Assembly: GCF_007752935.1 (NCBI RefSeq) | Contig: NZ_CP036319.1 | Span: 6,118,501-6,182,500 of the forward strand | Source of the DNA: Crateriforma conspicua | Lineage (GTDB): Bacteria; Planctomycetota; Planctomycetia; Pirellulales; Pirellulaceae | Reading direction: 5' to 3' | DNA length: 64,000 bases | In this document: positions 44,901 through 51,775 of the stretch, in pieces | Layout of the letters: each line of letters opens with the position of its first letter | Numbering within the stretch: position 1 is the first letter of the stretch | The notes under the pieces: model-generated | What the model saw: the letters and a program-made list of their open reading frames with translations, nothing else | Database searches by the model: none | What the model was told of the DNA's origin: nothing | Position numbers and translations under genes: made by a program

Positions 44901-45694
44901 CCGATGGAACCGAAGCATCCGACGTGTTCAATACCCAAGCCGGTTTTGAAAGCCGCAACCCGAACGTCCAAGGCGGATTCCATGACTGGGACGTGACCAC
45001 GGATGTTCAAGCCTGGGTCAACGGAACGACCGACAACAACGGATGGTTCATCAACCACTGGGAAAGCGGCACCGACGGTTGGGGATTCCAATCATCGGAA
45101 GCATCCGAAATCACCGAACGCCCACGTCTGGAGATCTACTACACCGATGCACCGGCCGGCACGGCACCGCAGGTCGGCGATGTGGTCATCGCCGATGGCA
45201 CCGACCAACGTTCGATGGTCAGCGAAGTCACGGTGTCGTTCGATCAAGACGTCAATGTTCAACCCGGTGCGTTTGAACTGGAGAAGCTTGGCGACGGTGG
45301 TGGCATGGTCGATGTGACCGCATCGGATGCCGTCTTCAACGCAGCGACTAGCCAGTGGGAAGTGATCCTGACCTTCGGTGGAAGCTTGGTGGAAGCCAAC
45401 GCAACCAATTCGCTGACCGATGGTAACTATCGACTGACGATCAACCGCGAATTGATCACCGGCGTGACCGGTGGCATGTCGATGGCTGATGACCGCGTCG
45501 ATGACTTCTTCCGGCAGTATGGAGATGTCGACGGACAACCGGGCGTCGGAATTGGTGACTTCGCTCAATTCCGTGCACTCTTTGGCACTCTCCCCTCTGC
45601 AGAGAATTACGACCCCAACCTCGATTTCGACGGTGGCGGTATCGGAATCAGTGATTTCGCACAGTTCCGTTCACGTTTCGGAACCATCGTGTGA
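38969..45694 (+). CDS. Giant surface protein (2241 residues): LEPRxLL-type signal, cadherin-like and DNRLRE domains, thrice-repeated unknown module
   Basis: From ATG 38969; the TTG at 38882 adds a doubtful extension. Residues 1-36 are very basic (SRSRKENKKRSRRSRRSR), then LEDRQLMA (37-44). Three copies of an uncharacterised module (about 122-452, 667-992, 1109-1425) alternate with cadherin-like/VCBS-type domains (for example GTVSVTLRGTNDAP, DTFTYTVTDGRGGTSTATVT). Two DNRLRE domains follow (about 1665-1870 and 1875-2065; DADSVIDPAADFLIDF, LRTASTTSNAQGDGGRF). The end carries an Ig-like segment and two EF-hand-like repeats (DVDGQPGVGIGDFAQFRALF and DFDGGGIGISDFAQFRSRF), a dockerin-like arrangement. 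It is predicted to be extracellular. The PEP-CTERM gene follows after 93 bp, so the two are probably cotranscribed. Confidence 0.92.
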   Translation: MSASQKPHVAKASRSRKENKKRSRRSRRSRSLLVQNLEDRQLMAANVMDDVIDSTELSSVNSEGLNVLINDSTGNEAQTVSAFNAEVDLTTLPDLAPVNDSDWFIPMRQDPNDPSKEIPQRSIFEGAVLFNDEREDVSNGGANNGDIDLLRDDDADFTNDHLLTNGNRLNPTTPGDRLDASEGMVIATLRSNDPVDASNVNLGVPQYASEGGGETWIAIAAGPENNGELSIDTSAAFFPYDAGWVGATFNGSASFTTGAKDADGNGILSATGSGGVYQVTVPGVNDSFSDGFLFGMGADNEDNYTRTRPIGDNQWAVQHRDNAAEIGGSEGDDFNVLYIPRTTRGLIGGVVDGDSTDTNSMLDEFGDFTLLPQGDGLYKLTVPGHDITSGVLIMENYDLTVTQPRNTYFTYDADPNDPSSILIRQFAWNGNTEERLDTDFVFFFIPFENNLGVTSDLEVTSLGATTDAPGALGGLSDGGVPVSVYADGSINYDFDLAALVEGDVHTDTFVYEASDPATMESAIGTVSVTLRGTNDAPIAIGELADRDINEDETEVIDLAAIFDDLDNGDSLTYSFNPGIGGLFSGEVVGDTLTVTPTPDAFGSTIVSVTATDSTGLTLTLSASFNLVPVDNDDVVAVDDAAVTDNVTPLDIAILANDYHPDTTPFSVAAAHIGGNPEATGNGDTVWTVDATTTAPNDLTIQSPANRGDVAVGRGGSDLSLTDGVFLGTVRDNTDPFQTVNAYAAFSSYGFATDTGVGGGERNSPLHAAFFPFAEGWTSGHVGSDGTLLGGVGVSQANVTKLGTGLFEISIPGVTNASFDGMLFAIGGNNDDNIVSVMPSAFGNTWQIRQMDSDSDIDGFEDDAFSFVYIPASTAGLIGGRTQEQEGFVSLVQSFGGASLDFSSQSGDYLVNIPGYTPNDGALIAVSSGSVFSSIGGVPTQVPANHQTVAVADGNSFRIQLKQSGNYAIPLTVEGVETPDVQFIFLPFDQPLERVENLDFSMTSFDTTSALGGTITAGPDGSLQYDPSTGNASITGLGNGEFVEDTFTYTVTDGRGGTSTATVTVTVQGPNRDPDAVDDTVNLNEENSKGAVLTVLGNDTDPDVIDLRGPIQGVAAGNLSVDESSVWSVAQTSATTNAITLGAGATGEVEVQVDGGAIAPASGITLATIRENHDDAGPNASLVQAFANGSGGTSLAIEAFASDTSTDADVSVAYFPFADGWVGGHVDAGGVLTSGNGLVATDIVRTGDGRYEVTIPGVTDSSIDGFLFVIGNEDSDNAVSSRAISGSGMYEVAVRDNQQDFGDGEDGGFSFLFVPRNAENLVAGTVDAGSGLANPVSLAIGDFTLERQDVTDGGQQWKLTIPGQSPDTGMLVLANQDNNELEDNYLSYESDGSGSFLIRNHDMPGLGRQSQPFTFMFVPFDGTAKPVSRPVTGPLSIQSVDATSALGASVTINADGTLLYQPGTLFDDLYSDESVVDTFSYTTTDGFGGSDTATVTVNINGFGEAPEIDLGTGPAYFGIGDSPVGIAPFADLVEIDDANVDGAVITVEITGGGVATDALAIRNEGTGLGQFGVSGGDITYEGTMIGSFTGGDGTNPLVITLNASANGAITERLLQTITFNNTDSEILPGTREVTFGLVDGGGRTKEPATGQVTLGYLRSRDFQQGVDYGFGTYTAAADAQIREADADSVIDPAADFLIDFDTSGNTSQAVLKFEDIFGDGPGQIPLGSIITSATLIVETNPNTTNAPGDGGRFFRMLQDWDDTTATWNSFGNDGLVNQAIDGGGVPDGIEARTEFESQVGTASGSGDSGTGILTTSVLPDVRAWAAGEANYGWAILGWDGRTDGWFFSSSEDETPLARPRLSIEWLPADAVDVASFQDGVDGYEGTVDTEIDSNGADSDLSAATTLFIDSPSSGALIRFDDIIGEAVGQIPAGSQIISARLRTASTTSNAQGDGGRFYPMLTTWSDTDTYNTLVDGVSTDGTEASDVFNTQAGFESRNPNVQGGFHDWDVTTDVQAWVNGTTDNNGWFINHWESGTDGWGFQSSEASEITERPRLEIYYTDAPAGTAPQVGDVVIADGTDQRSMVSEVTVSFDQDVNVQPGAFELEKLGDGGGMVDVTASDAVFNAATSQWEVILTFGGSLVEANATNSLTDGNYRLTINRELITGVTGGMSMADDRVDDFFRQYGDVDGQPGVGIGDFAQFRALFGTLPSAENYDPNLDFDGGGIGISDFAQFRSRFGTIV
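39333..43242 (+). repeat. Three in-frame copies of an uncharacterised module of about 320 residues
   Basis: Copies at about 39333-40325, 40970-41945 and 42297-43242. Shared landmarks in order: AAFFPF or AYFPFADGW followed by VGxTF or GGHV; a repeat of the form IPGVTxxSxDGxLF (VPGVNDSFSDGFLF, IPGVTNASFDGMLF, IPGVTDSSIDGFLF); NxDNxxS; FxFxYIPxxxxxLIGG; then a second half with LTVPGHDITSGVLI / VNIPGYTPNDGALI / LTIPGQSPDTGMLV and FFFIPF / FIFLPF / FMFVPF. I know no named domain with this pattern. Confidence 0.75.
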
Positions 45695-45712
45695 ACTCTT
45701 GGTGAATCTCCC

Positions 45713-45738
45713 TCGCTCCATCTTTCCAGGTGGAGCGA
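45713..45738 (+). other. Perfect 8-base inverted repeat between the giant gene and the PEP-CTERM gene
   Basis: tcgctcca (45713-45720) and tggagcga (45731-45738) around a 10-base loop. There is no T tract after it, so it is not a simple terminator. It may be a processing or mRNA-stability stem that lets the short downstream gene be expressed differently from the giant one. Confidence 0.45.
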
Positions 45739-45787
45739 AATAACTAGCCTTTCAAACCAACCATCACGTTGATTACCTGGAATTACC

Positions 45788-46447
45788 ATGAAGAAACTGT
45801 TTGCACTAACGACCTTCTTTGCCTTGTCCGTTCTTTCACAGCATGCTCACGCAATCGTCACCGTTAGCGTCGATGTCGACCCCACCACACCAGGCATCCA
45901 ACGCGAGGCCTTCTTTGCTCCTGGCGAAGAAGTCTTTGCTGACTTTGTTTTGGAATTGAGTGCTGGCCAGGCTATCGCCGGGTACGGATTCGGTATTGTG
46001 ATCGATGCAGACGAGCTTGAGGTGCGACAGGCTGCTGCCCAAGCGCCGGGTGCCCCATCCGCCCCCATCGATGGCTCCAACATTATTGTCAATGCAGGAA
46101 CGAATCCGCAGGTTGGTGACAACACAACCCAGATTGATGGATTCGATTATTTGAATCTGTTTGGATCGTTCACCAGTGACTCGCCGGTCGTTGTTGGATC
46201 AGCCACTTTCGGATTCCTCGGATCCGGTGTGGATGGCAACTTCGACATCACAGCCGACTTCATCAATCCCACCCTGGACGGATTCCTTGATGGCAACGGA
46301 TTTGTGATTGATTCTTCGCAAGTCATCTTCAACGGCGCCAGCGTAACCGCGGTTCCCGAACCGACGTCGTTGGCCGCGTTGGGTCTGATCAGCAGTGGCG
46401 TTGCCTATCGCATGCGTCGTCGTCGCAAGACGGCAGCCAAGAAGTAA
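45788..46447 (+). CDS. PEP-CTERM sorting-domain protein
   Basis: A 219-residue exported protein. Signal peptide at the N-terminus (KLFALTTFFALSVLSQHAHA), a beta-rich middle (VTVSVDVDPTTPGIQREAFF, AGYGFGIVIDADELEVR), and a clear PEP-CTERM end: VPEPTSLAALGLISSG, a short hydrophobic stretch and an Arg-rich terminus (RMRRRRK). In other bacteria PEP-CTERM proteins are processed by exosortase (EpsH/XrtA type) and tend to go with exopolysaccharide synthesis. No exosortase gene is seen here, but O-antigen-ligase-like and glycosyltransferase genes follow. The middle domain resembles cohesin-like or other PEP-CTERM-associated domains only in its general beta pattern. Confidence 0.88.
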   Translation: MKKLFALTTFFALSVLSQHAHAIVTVSVDVDPTTPGIQREAFFAPGEEVFADFVLELSAGQAIAGYGFGIVIDADELEVRQAAAQAPGAPSAPIDGSNIIVNAGTNPQVGDNTTQIDGFDYLNLFGSFTSDSPVVVGSATFGFLGSGVDGNFDITADFINPTLDGFLDGNGFVIDSSQVIFNGASVTAVPEPTSLAALGLISSGVAYRMRRRRKTAAKK

Positions 46448-46515
46448 AACGATCTAAGACTTCAACCGCGGATGATCGTCGGCTCGCAGCCGATAACCGC
46501 TCGCAACCCGACAAG

Positions 46516-46551
46516 GCGGAACTGGCCCTTAGTGACCAGTTCCGCTTTTTT
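46516..46551 (+). terminator. Strong Rho-independent terminator after the PEP-CTERM gene
   Basis: Perfect 10-base arms gcggaactgg (46516-46525) and ccagttccgc (46536-46545), 10-base loop, followed by six T (46546-46551). It lies about 70 bp after the PEP-CTERM stop and probably ends the transcript with the 2241-residue protein gene. Confidence 0.92.
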
Positions 46552-46882
46552 CGTGCGCTCCCGCGGGTGATTCCACGCGAACGCTTGTTGGCATCGCGAA
46601 TCTCTTTGAACGCATCACCGTGGGGTTCGTCGTCGGCGTCTGCGATTGAAAAATGGCCAATGACGTCGCACCGTTGAATCACCGCAGGTGCTTGCCCGGA
46701 CGCGTGGTCGCATCAATACTGAGCTTGCCCCCGCCGGAGAGGAGTCCGCGGTGACGTCTGAGATGGCCGGCCCGTTCGTCAGCACGAAGATCCGGCGCAA
46801 CCCCTACAGGGCCAACCCGCATTCGCCACTGGGGCCCCTTTTCCACTGGCCACGGCATGGCTTTGAATCAGACTGTTTCCCC
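46552..46882 (+). promoter_or_regulatory. Region before the polymerase gene, no gene seen
   Basis: About 330 bp between the terminator and ATG 46883. An open frame reaches back to 46688, but its residues are Arg/Pro-rich and unlike the hydrophobic start of the protein. A promoter for the polysaccharide genes should be here; I could not find a convincing one. Confidence 0.4.
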
Positions 46883-48316
46883 ATGAGTCGTCCGCTGTCG
46901 ATCCCCGTCTCAAGTTCCGCCCCATCACCGCCCGAATCGCGGTTGGAAGCGGTCCTTGCTGCGCCGCTGGCACCATTGGCTTGTGCACTGGCTCTTTTAG
47001 CTGCCGCGTTGGTCAATCCGTTGGACGTGGGTTTCCGGAACGCGGCGGAGAGCGATTCGGTCGGCTTGGACTGGCAAGTCGCGCTCAAACTGGTCGTGTC
47101 GGGAATTGCCGGTGGCGTCGGCTTCCTGGGCTTTCTGACCAACTGGCGGGTCCGCGATGCATTGGCCCGTTTGCCCGGCATGTTCTTCGTCGCACTAGGA
47201 TTCGTCTTCTTGGGGACGTCGTTGTTTGCCCTGGACGAGGTCGCCAATGTGTGCCGCGTCGCTGCCATGATCTATTGCATTTACGTTCTATTCATCCCGA
47301 CCGCACTGTCATTCCTGTCATTGCGAACCATCGTGCTGATGGTCTTGACCGGTCTCGTCATGCACATGGTGGTGTCATGGTTTTTGTATTTGTTCGTCCC
47401 CGAGATTGGCGTCTTCGAAGAACGGCTGATCGGTGAAACCGTTGTCATGCGGATGTCGGGCACCGCACACCCGAACTCGGTCGGACGGGTCGCCGTGCTT
47501 GCGATTGTGATTTGCATCGCCTTGTTGCGTGGTGGTCGTGTCGGCACGGTGTCGCCGCAGAAGGGATTGATCCTGTATGCCCTCATTGCATTGGCCATCG
47601 CGACGGCAATTGAAACGAAAAGCCGCACCGCAATCGCGGCTGGTATGGCATCGACCATCGTGATGCTGATCGACTTGGCGGCCAGTCGGTTCGGACGAAT
47701 CTTGGCCGCCATGGCCGGCGTCGGCTTCTTCGCCGCAATACTGGTTTATGGGCTGGGCAACGGAGCAGAAGACTTTGGTTCGACCATCGTTTCGCTGGGC
47801 ACCAAAACGGGCGACGCATCGGAACTGACCACTGCGACGGGGCGGACTGTTATCTGGACCGAAGCGTTGTCGTTGATTGCCCAACGCCCATGGACGGGAT
47901 GGGGATTGAACAGTGCGCCGATCCTTCTGGCTGAGTTTTCCCAGCACACACACAACCTTGTTTTGCACTGTTTATTTTCCGGCGGCATCTTCGCCGGCAT
48001 TCTTGCAGTGGCCTTGGTCGGCTGGACACTGCTGGTAGGCCTGACGTCCAACGAACCATTCGTACGAGGAATCTCCGCTTACGTCCTCGTTTCGGGAATG
48101 TTCGAAGACACCGTTTTTGAAACGTTTCCATTTTCGTCCACGTTGCTGTGGATGACCGGACTGTTTGCGCCGGTGATCTATGGGAACCTGGCCAGCGATA
48201 AAAGGTTCGGAATGCCAAGCTGGCCATCGCTTATCGGAAACGCCGACTTCACCGTTTCTGCGTCCGCTTCGGTTGATGCACCGAAGCATCCCTCCGACCA
48301 ATCGTCGGTTCAATGA
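46883..48316 (+). CDS. O-antigen ligase-like / Wzy-type polymerase membrane protein
   Basis: A 477-residue inner-membrane protein from ATG 46883 with about 11-12 hydrophobic segments. The Wzy_C signature region is present: SGTAHPNSVGRVAVLAIVIC, then a helix ending ETKSRTAIAAG, a periplasmic-loop ATGRTVIWTEALSLI, RPWTGWGLNSAP, HTHNLVLHCLFSGGI. The Arg in KSRTA and ATGR and the His pair in HTHN are typical of this superfamily, which joins or polymerises lipid-linked glycans at the outer face of the inner membrane. It is followed after 38 bp by a glycosyltransferase gene and preceded by the PEP-CTERM gene with a terminator between. The glycan made is unknown. Confidence 0.85.
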   Translation: MSRPLSIPVSSSAPSPPESRLEAVLAAPLAPLACALALLAAALVNPLDVGFRNAAESDSVGLDWQVALKLVVSGIAGGVGFLGFLTNWRVRDALARLPGMFFVALGFVFLGTSLFALDEVANVCRVAAMIYCIYVLFIPTALSFLSLRTIVLMVLTGLVMHMVVSWFLYLFVPEIGVFEERLIGETVVMRMSGTAHPNSVGRVAVLAIVICIALLRGGRVGTVSPQKGLILYALIALAIATAIETKSRTAIAAGMASTIVMLIDLAASRFGRILAAMAGVGFFAAILVYGLGNGAEDFGSTIVSLGTKTGDASELTTATGRTVIWTEALSLIAQRPWTGWGLNSAPILLAEFSQHTHNLVLHCLFSGGIFAGILAVALVGWTLLVGLTSNEPFVRGISAYVLVSGMFEDTVFETFPFSSTLLWMTGLFAPVIYGNLASDKRFGMPSWPSLIGNADFTVSASASVDAPKHPSDQSSVQ

Positions 48317-48354
48317 TCCTGCTTTATCGTTCGTCCGTCTGACTTCCATTCATC

Positions 48355-49353
48355 GTGCCCGCATCCGGAACACTGTCGACCAGCGAACCGCAGACATTCG
48401 CAAGAATATCTGAGGCCAGCGGTCCGCTGCGCCCGGGCGTTAGCGTCCAGATGGCGGTTTTCAACGCGATGCCCTATTTGGTCGACGCAGTGGAATCGAT
48501 CCTGTACCAAAGCTATCAGGACTTTGAATTCATCATCGTCGACGACGGATCGACAGACGATTCCCTGGCGTATCTGCGAAGCGTCAATAACGCGCGTATT
48601 AAAATCATCCCCCAAACCAATCGGGGAACGGCCGCCGCGGGGAATGTCGGTTTAGCTCATTGCACCCGACAATATTTGGCGCGAATGGATGCGGACGACT
48701 GGTCAGACCCCAGTCGCTTGGAACGCTTGGCGGATGCCTTGGACGCGAACCCCGACGTGTCCATGGTGGGCAGCAGCTTTGCGTACTTCGGTGACCGTAC
48801 GGCGGGACGTCCGGTACCGATGCCGCAGGACCACGATTCGATTTATCGCGCCCTGTTGCGTGGGGACCATGGGATGGTTCATGGCGCCAGCATGATGCGA
48901 ACCGAATGCATGCGGGCGGTGGGCGGATACTGGGAACACCGGTTCTTTGAAGACTGGGATTTGTTCCTACGGATGGCAGAAGTCGGAAAGTTGATGAATG
49001 TTCCGCACAGCCTGTATCTGTATCGCGCCCATGACACCAGTCTTAGCAGCCGACGATTGGAAGAAATGCGACTGCACTACGATTATGCGATCGACCAAGC
49101 CAAGCGTCGTCGCGAAGGCATACCGACATGTGACTTGGCTGAATTTCAATCGCAACGAAAAAACCGACCGATGACAAAGTCAATCGGCGAGCGTTTGGAC
49201 AACATCGCGTTGGCAAACTATCGTCGCGCGATGGGTGAAACCTACGGCCACAGGCCGCTGCGAGGCCGCATGCGATTACTGTCAGCTTCGCTGTGGAATC
49301 CGCGCCGAACGTTGAATCGGATCGGACGACGTTTCCGATCGCGAATCGATTAG
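48355..49353 (+). CDS. Glycosyltransferase family 2
   Basis: A 332-residue GT-A-fold enzyme starting at GTG 48355. It transfers a sugar from a nucleotide-sugar donor. Seen in order: SVQMAVFNAMPYLVDAV, the donor-binding FIIVDDGSTDDS, NRGTAAAGNVGLAHC and the DxD motif ARMDADDWSDPSRLE (DADD), then the acceptor region with a likely catalytic Asp in EHRFFEDWDLFLRM. The C-terminus is basic (RTLNRIGRRFRSRID), as in enzymes that sit at the membrane face. It follows the polymerase gene by 38 bp, so the two are probably one transcript. The last four bases overlap the end of the convergent ROK gene (TTAG). Confidence 0.92.
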   Translation: MPASGTLSTSEPQTFARISEASGPLRPGVSVQMAVFNAMPYLVDAVESILYQSYQDFEFIIVDDGSTDDSLAYLRSVNNARIKIIPQTNRGTAAAGNVGLAHCTRQYLARMDADDWSDPSRLERLADALDANPDVSMVGSSFAYFGDRTAGRPVPMPQDHDSIYRALLRGDHGMVHGASMMRTECMRAVGGYWEHRFFEDWDLFLRMAEVGKLMNVPHSLYLYRAHDTSLSSRRLEEMRLHYDYAIDQAKRRREGIPTCDLAEFQSQRKNRPMTKSIGERLDNIALANYRRAMGETYGHRPLRGRMRLLSASLWNPRRTLNRIGRRFRSRID

Positions 49354-50375
49354 ACTTCGTCCGATTCGTCGCCAAAGCTACTGGCCGCCCAGGCGGCGGC
49401 CCCGAGTGCCCCCGCATCGTCGCCCAGCTTTGCCGGTACAACGTCGAATCGATCACGGTAGACACTCATCACGCGTTTGCGTGCGGTGCGTTTCACCGTG
49501 CCGACAATCAAATCTTCCATCGCTTCGACCAAGCCACCGCCCAACACAATCTTGTCGGGTGCTAACAGGTGAACGATGTTGACAACCGCAATGCCGACCG
49601 TTTCAGCGGCCGTTTCCACCAAGTGGTGAATCGTGGTATCCCCTTTTTGAATGGATTCCGCGAGCGCACCGCTGCGAATTTCCGCCAGATCAGTCCCGGC
49701 GATCTCTTTCAACGCCGGGGCGTCGCCACGATGAGCCGCCTTGGCCGCTTCGGCGGCAATGGTCAATCGGCTGGCTTCGGCTTCCAAAGTGCCGGGCAGG
49801 TCATAACCGCTTGCTCGATCGCTGCTGGAAATCCGAGTGTGGCCGATTTCCATACAACTGATTCCGGCGCCCTGAAGAATCTGGCCTTGATACACGCAGC
49901 CGCCACCGATGCCGGTGCCCGGGAAAATTCCCACCACGCACCGGGCCTTCTTCGCGGCACCAAAGCGATATTCGCCATAGACACCGGCATCAACGTCATT
50001 GACCACGGCCACCGGACAATCGAATCGCTTCGTCAACTTGTCACGAACGTCCAAGTTGTTCCAACCCAAGTTGGGTGTGACCAAGATACGCCCCTTGTCC
50101 ACATCGATTGGTCCTGGACAACCGATACCAATGCCCGCAATCTGATCTGCCGACAGATCGTTTTCATTCAGCAATCGTTCGATCGTCGAACAGATGCGGT
50201 CCAAACCGCTGTCGGACGAATCACGTCCGCGGGTCTTGCGACGGCGGCGGCCAAGTTCTTTCCATTTTTGGTCGTAGGCGATGGCCAGCATCTTGGTCCC
50301 GCCAAGATCAAAGCCGATCCAAAACTTGTCCGACTTCTCGGTGTCTTTCTCGTTGCTGCGATTCGGTTCTGACAT
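49350..50375 (-). CDS. ROK-family sugar kinase-like protein lacking the zinc-binding Cys motif
   Basis: A 341-residue protein from ATG 50375. ROK proteins are glucose or related sugar kinases, or repressors if they carry a helix-turn-helix; none is seen here. The phosphate motif FWIGFDLGGTKMLA is near residue 20, followed by GIGCPGPIDVDKG, VAVVNDVDAGVYGEY (catalytic Asp region), GIFPGTGIGGGCVY and EIGHTRI with the conserved His. The CxCGxxGClE zinc loop that normally follows is replaced by SSSDRASGYDLPGTLE, without any Cys. The C-terminus is usual (LAPDKIVLGGGLVEA). It is probably a glucokinase-type enzyme, but the missing zinc site makes activity less sure. Convergent with the glycosyltransferase gene. 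Confidence 0.88.
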   Translation of the reverse strand: MSEPNRSNEKDTEKSDKFWIGFDLGGTKMLAIAYDQKWKELGRRRRKTRGRDSSDSGLDRICSTIERLLNENDLSADQIAGIGIGCPGPIDVDKGRILVTPNLGWNNLDVRDKLTKRFDCPVAVVNDVDAGVYGEYRFGAAKKARCVVGIFPGTGIGGGCVYQGQILQGAGISCMEIGHTRISSSDRASGYDLPGTLEAEASRLTIAAEAAKAAHRGDAPALKEIAGTDLAEIRSGALAESIQKGDTTIHHLVETAAETVGIAVVNIVHLLAPDKIVLGGGLVEAMEDLIVGTVKRTARKRVMSVYRDRFDVVPAKLGDDAGALGAAAWAASSFGDESDEV

Positions 50376-50498
50376 GGCGTAGCTGGCTCAACGGGGTTCA
50401 TGCGACAGGATCAGCCGCTCATTAAACACCCATCGGGCGCCGATCAAAAGCCAGCCCGGCATCGATTCACCAACGAAATCGCCTTAGCGCAAAGAGAA

Positions 50499-50660
50499 GG
50501 GCCATGGTGAAGCCCTCCCTGCCTCACCATGGCCCATCATTGCTGGAACGATGGCACCGATCGTTCCACCCTCCCAATCCATGGTATAAGACTGATCGGC
50601 AACCTCGGTCCGAATCCTGTAGCGGATTTTCAGGCCGGCAATTTTTTTCCGGCCTTTTTT
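50499..50660 (+). ncRNA. Candidate small structured RNA (three inverted repeats ending in a terminator)
   Basis: The gap between the ROK and Cys-rich genes holds three close-set stems: gggccatggtga / tcaccatggccc (12 bp, perfect, 50499-50510 and 50524-50535), tggaacgat / atcgttcca (9 bp, perfect, 50544-50552 and 50560-50568), and a terminator aggccgg / ccggcct (50632-50638 and 50649-50655) followed by T to 50660. A TATAAG hexamer lies at 50585-50590. No protein-coding ORF on the plus strand ends near this terminator. It reads as a plus-strand transcript of roughly 60-160 nt. The first stem could instead be a minus-strand terminator (followed on that strand by TTCTCTTTG). No known RNA family is recognised. 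Confidence 0.45.
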
Positions 50661-50731
50661 CGGCGGTGGATCAAAGTCCCCCGAGACGCGGCATTGCAAG
50701 CCGTCCAACCACGGGGCGTTTGTCTACAACG

Positions 50732-50767
50732 AAAAAAAGGGCCGGCGTCCTTCATGAACGCCGACCC
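50732..50767 (-). terminator. Rho-independent terminator of the Cys-rich protein gene
   Basis: On the minus strand: arms gggtcggcgt and acgccggccc (plus positions 50758-50767 and 50739-50748, 10 pairs with one G-U), then seven T on that strand (plus A tract 50732-50738). It lies about 20 bp after the stop at 50785. Confidence 0.88.
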
Positions 50768-50784
50768 TTCGGTTTCACAACCCG

Positions 50785-51591
50785 CTAATGGTGTGAACAG
50801 TCACAGCCCCCTGACGAACATTGACACTCGTCACAGGCCCCTCGGTACACCGGCGGCGATGCCCGGTGCAGGAAACAGGATTTTTTCTTAAAGCAGTCGC
50901 ATTCGCCGCGAACATGTTTGTAGGCGTGTGCTTCGCGATGCGCCGCCTCGGCTTCATAGCCGGCCCATAGATCGGCGTTGGCCGATCGACTGTGGAACAC
51001 CTGTTGAAACGTTGATGGTGGCGGCAGAGTCGGCTTGCGGTGCGGCGTGCATTGATAGGCCGAACCACATTGCCCCGAGCTACAACCCGCATAGCTTGCC
51101 TGACCCCGCATGTTCGCCCCATGTCCGCTGCACTGATTGCACGAACAAGCGGCCTGATGGGCGGCCCCGGCCATGGCAGTATTTTCCGATACGATCGGCT
51201 GTGGCAATGCGGTGGGTTGTTCGACAGCGGGACCGATGGCCGTTTGCGGTGCAAGTTCAACGGACGGTGTCGCCTGATACGCCGGCTGTTGCTGAACCAG
51301 TGTTCCTGACGCCGGAATCGGGTCGGTCAGGGCAAGGTCATCTTGATCCGATTCGATCATGCCATCGCTGGCGAACCCCAATTCCGGCTGTTCGCTGGCA
51401 ACGTTGGCGTCCGGGGGTGGCAACTGATCAATGGCTTCTTCAGCGTCCGACGGCATCGCGTTGTCGCTGACTAATTGGGATTCTCCGAAAGACAATTCGC
51501 CCAGCAGTGCATCCAAATCGGCATCGGCCGATGCTGGAACCGCCAGGGTGACCAACAGCAAAATGATGGCAAGTGTCGCGAAGGTACGCAT
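50785..51591 (-). CDS. Cys-rich secreted protein of unknown function
   Basis: A 268-residue protein from ATG 51591, preceded by AAGGAAG at 8 bases. It has a clear signal peptide (RTFATLAIILLLVTLAVPAS, cleavage after ADA or nearby). The first half of the mature part is acidic, Pro/Gln-rich and without domain. The second half has Cys clusters: CSCNQCSG, GCSSGQCGSAYQC, ECDCFKKKSCF, CDECQCSSGGCDCSHH. These could form disulfides outside the cell or bind metal, and the ending CSHH is metal-site-like. I do not recognise the family. A strong terminator follows, so it is a separate transcript from the ROK gene. Confidence 0.78.
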   Translation of the reverse strand: MRTFATLAIILLLVTLAVPASADADLDALLGELSFGESQLVSDNAMPSDAEEAIDQLPPPDANVASEQPELGFASDGMIESDQDDLALTDPIPASGTLVQQQPAYQATPSVELAPQTAIGPAVEQPTALPQPIVSENTAMAGAAHQAACSCNQCSGHGANMRGQASYAGCSSGQCGSAYQCTPHRKPTLPPPSTFQQVFHSRSANADLWAGYEAEAAHREAHAYKHVRGECDCFKKKSCFLHRASPPVYRGACDECQCSSGGCDCSHH

Positions 51592-51775
51592 AAACAGACT
51601 TCCTTGTTGAAAGGGAACACTTGTTCGAACAGAATCCCGTCGGCGTCTAAAACCCACAGTCTTCCTACGCGGAATTCAAAAGAAGACCCAACAGCCTGTG
51701 GCGGTGACGCGGTCGATCACAACGGCCATGGTGTTTGCCACCGGCCATGATTGATCCCATGCGTCACACGTTGCG

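Noticed and set aside
50501-50788. Small ORFs across the hairpin-rich gap
   Set aside because: They read through the stems and terminator, have no protein-like composition and no start signals.
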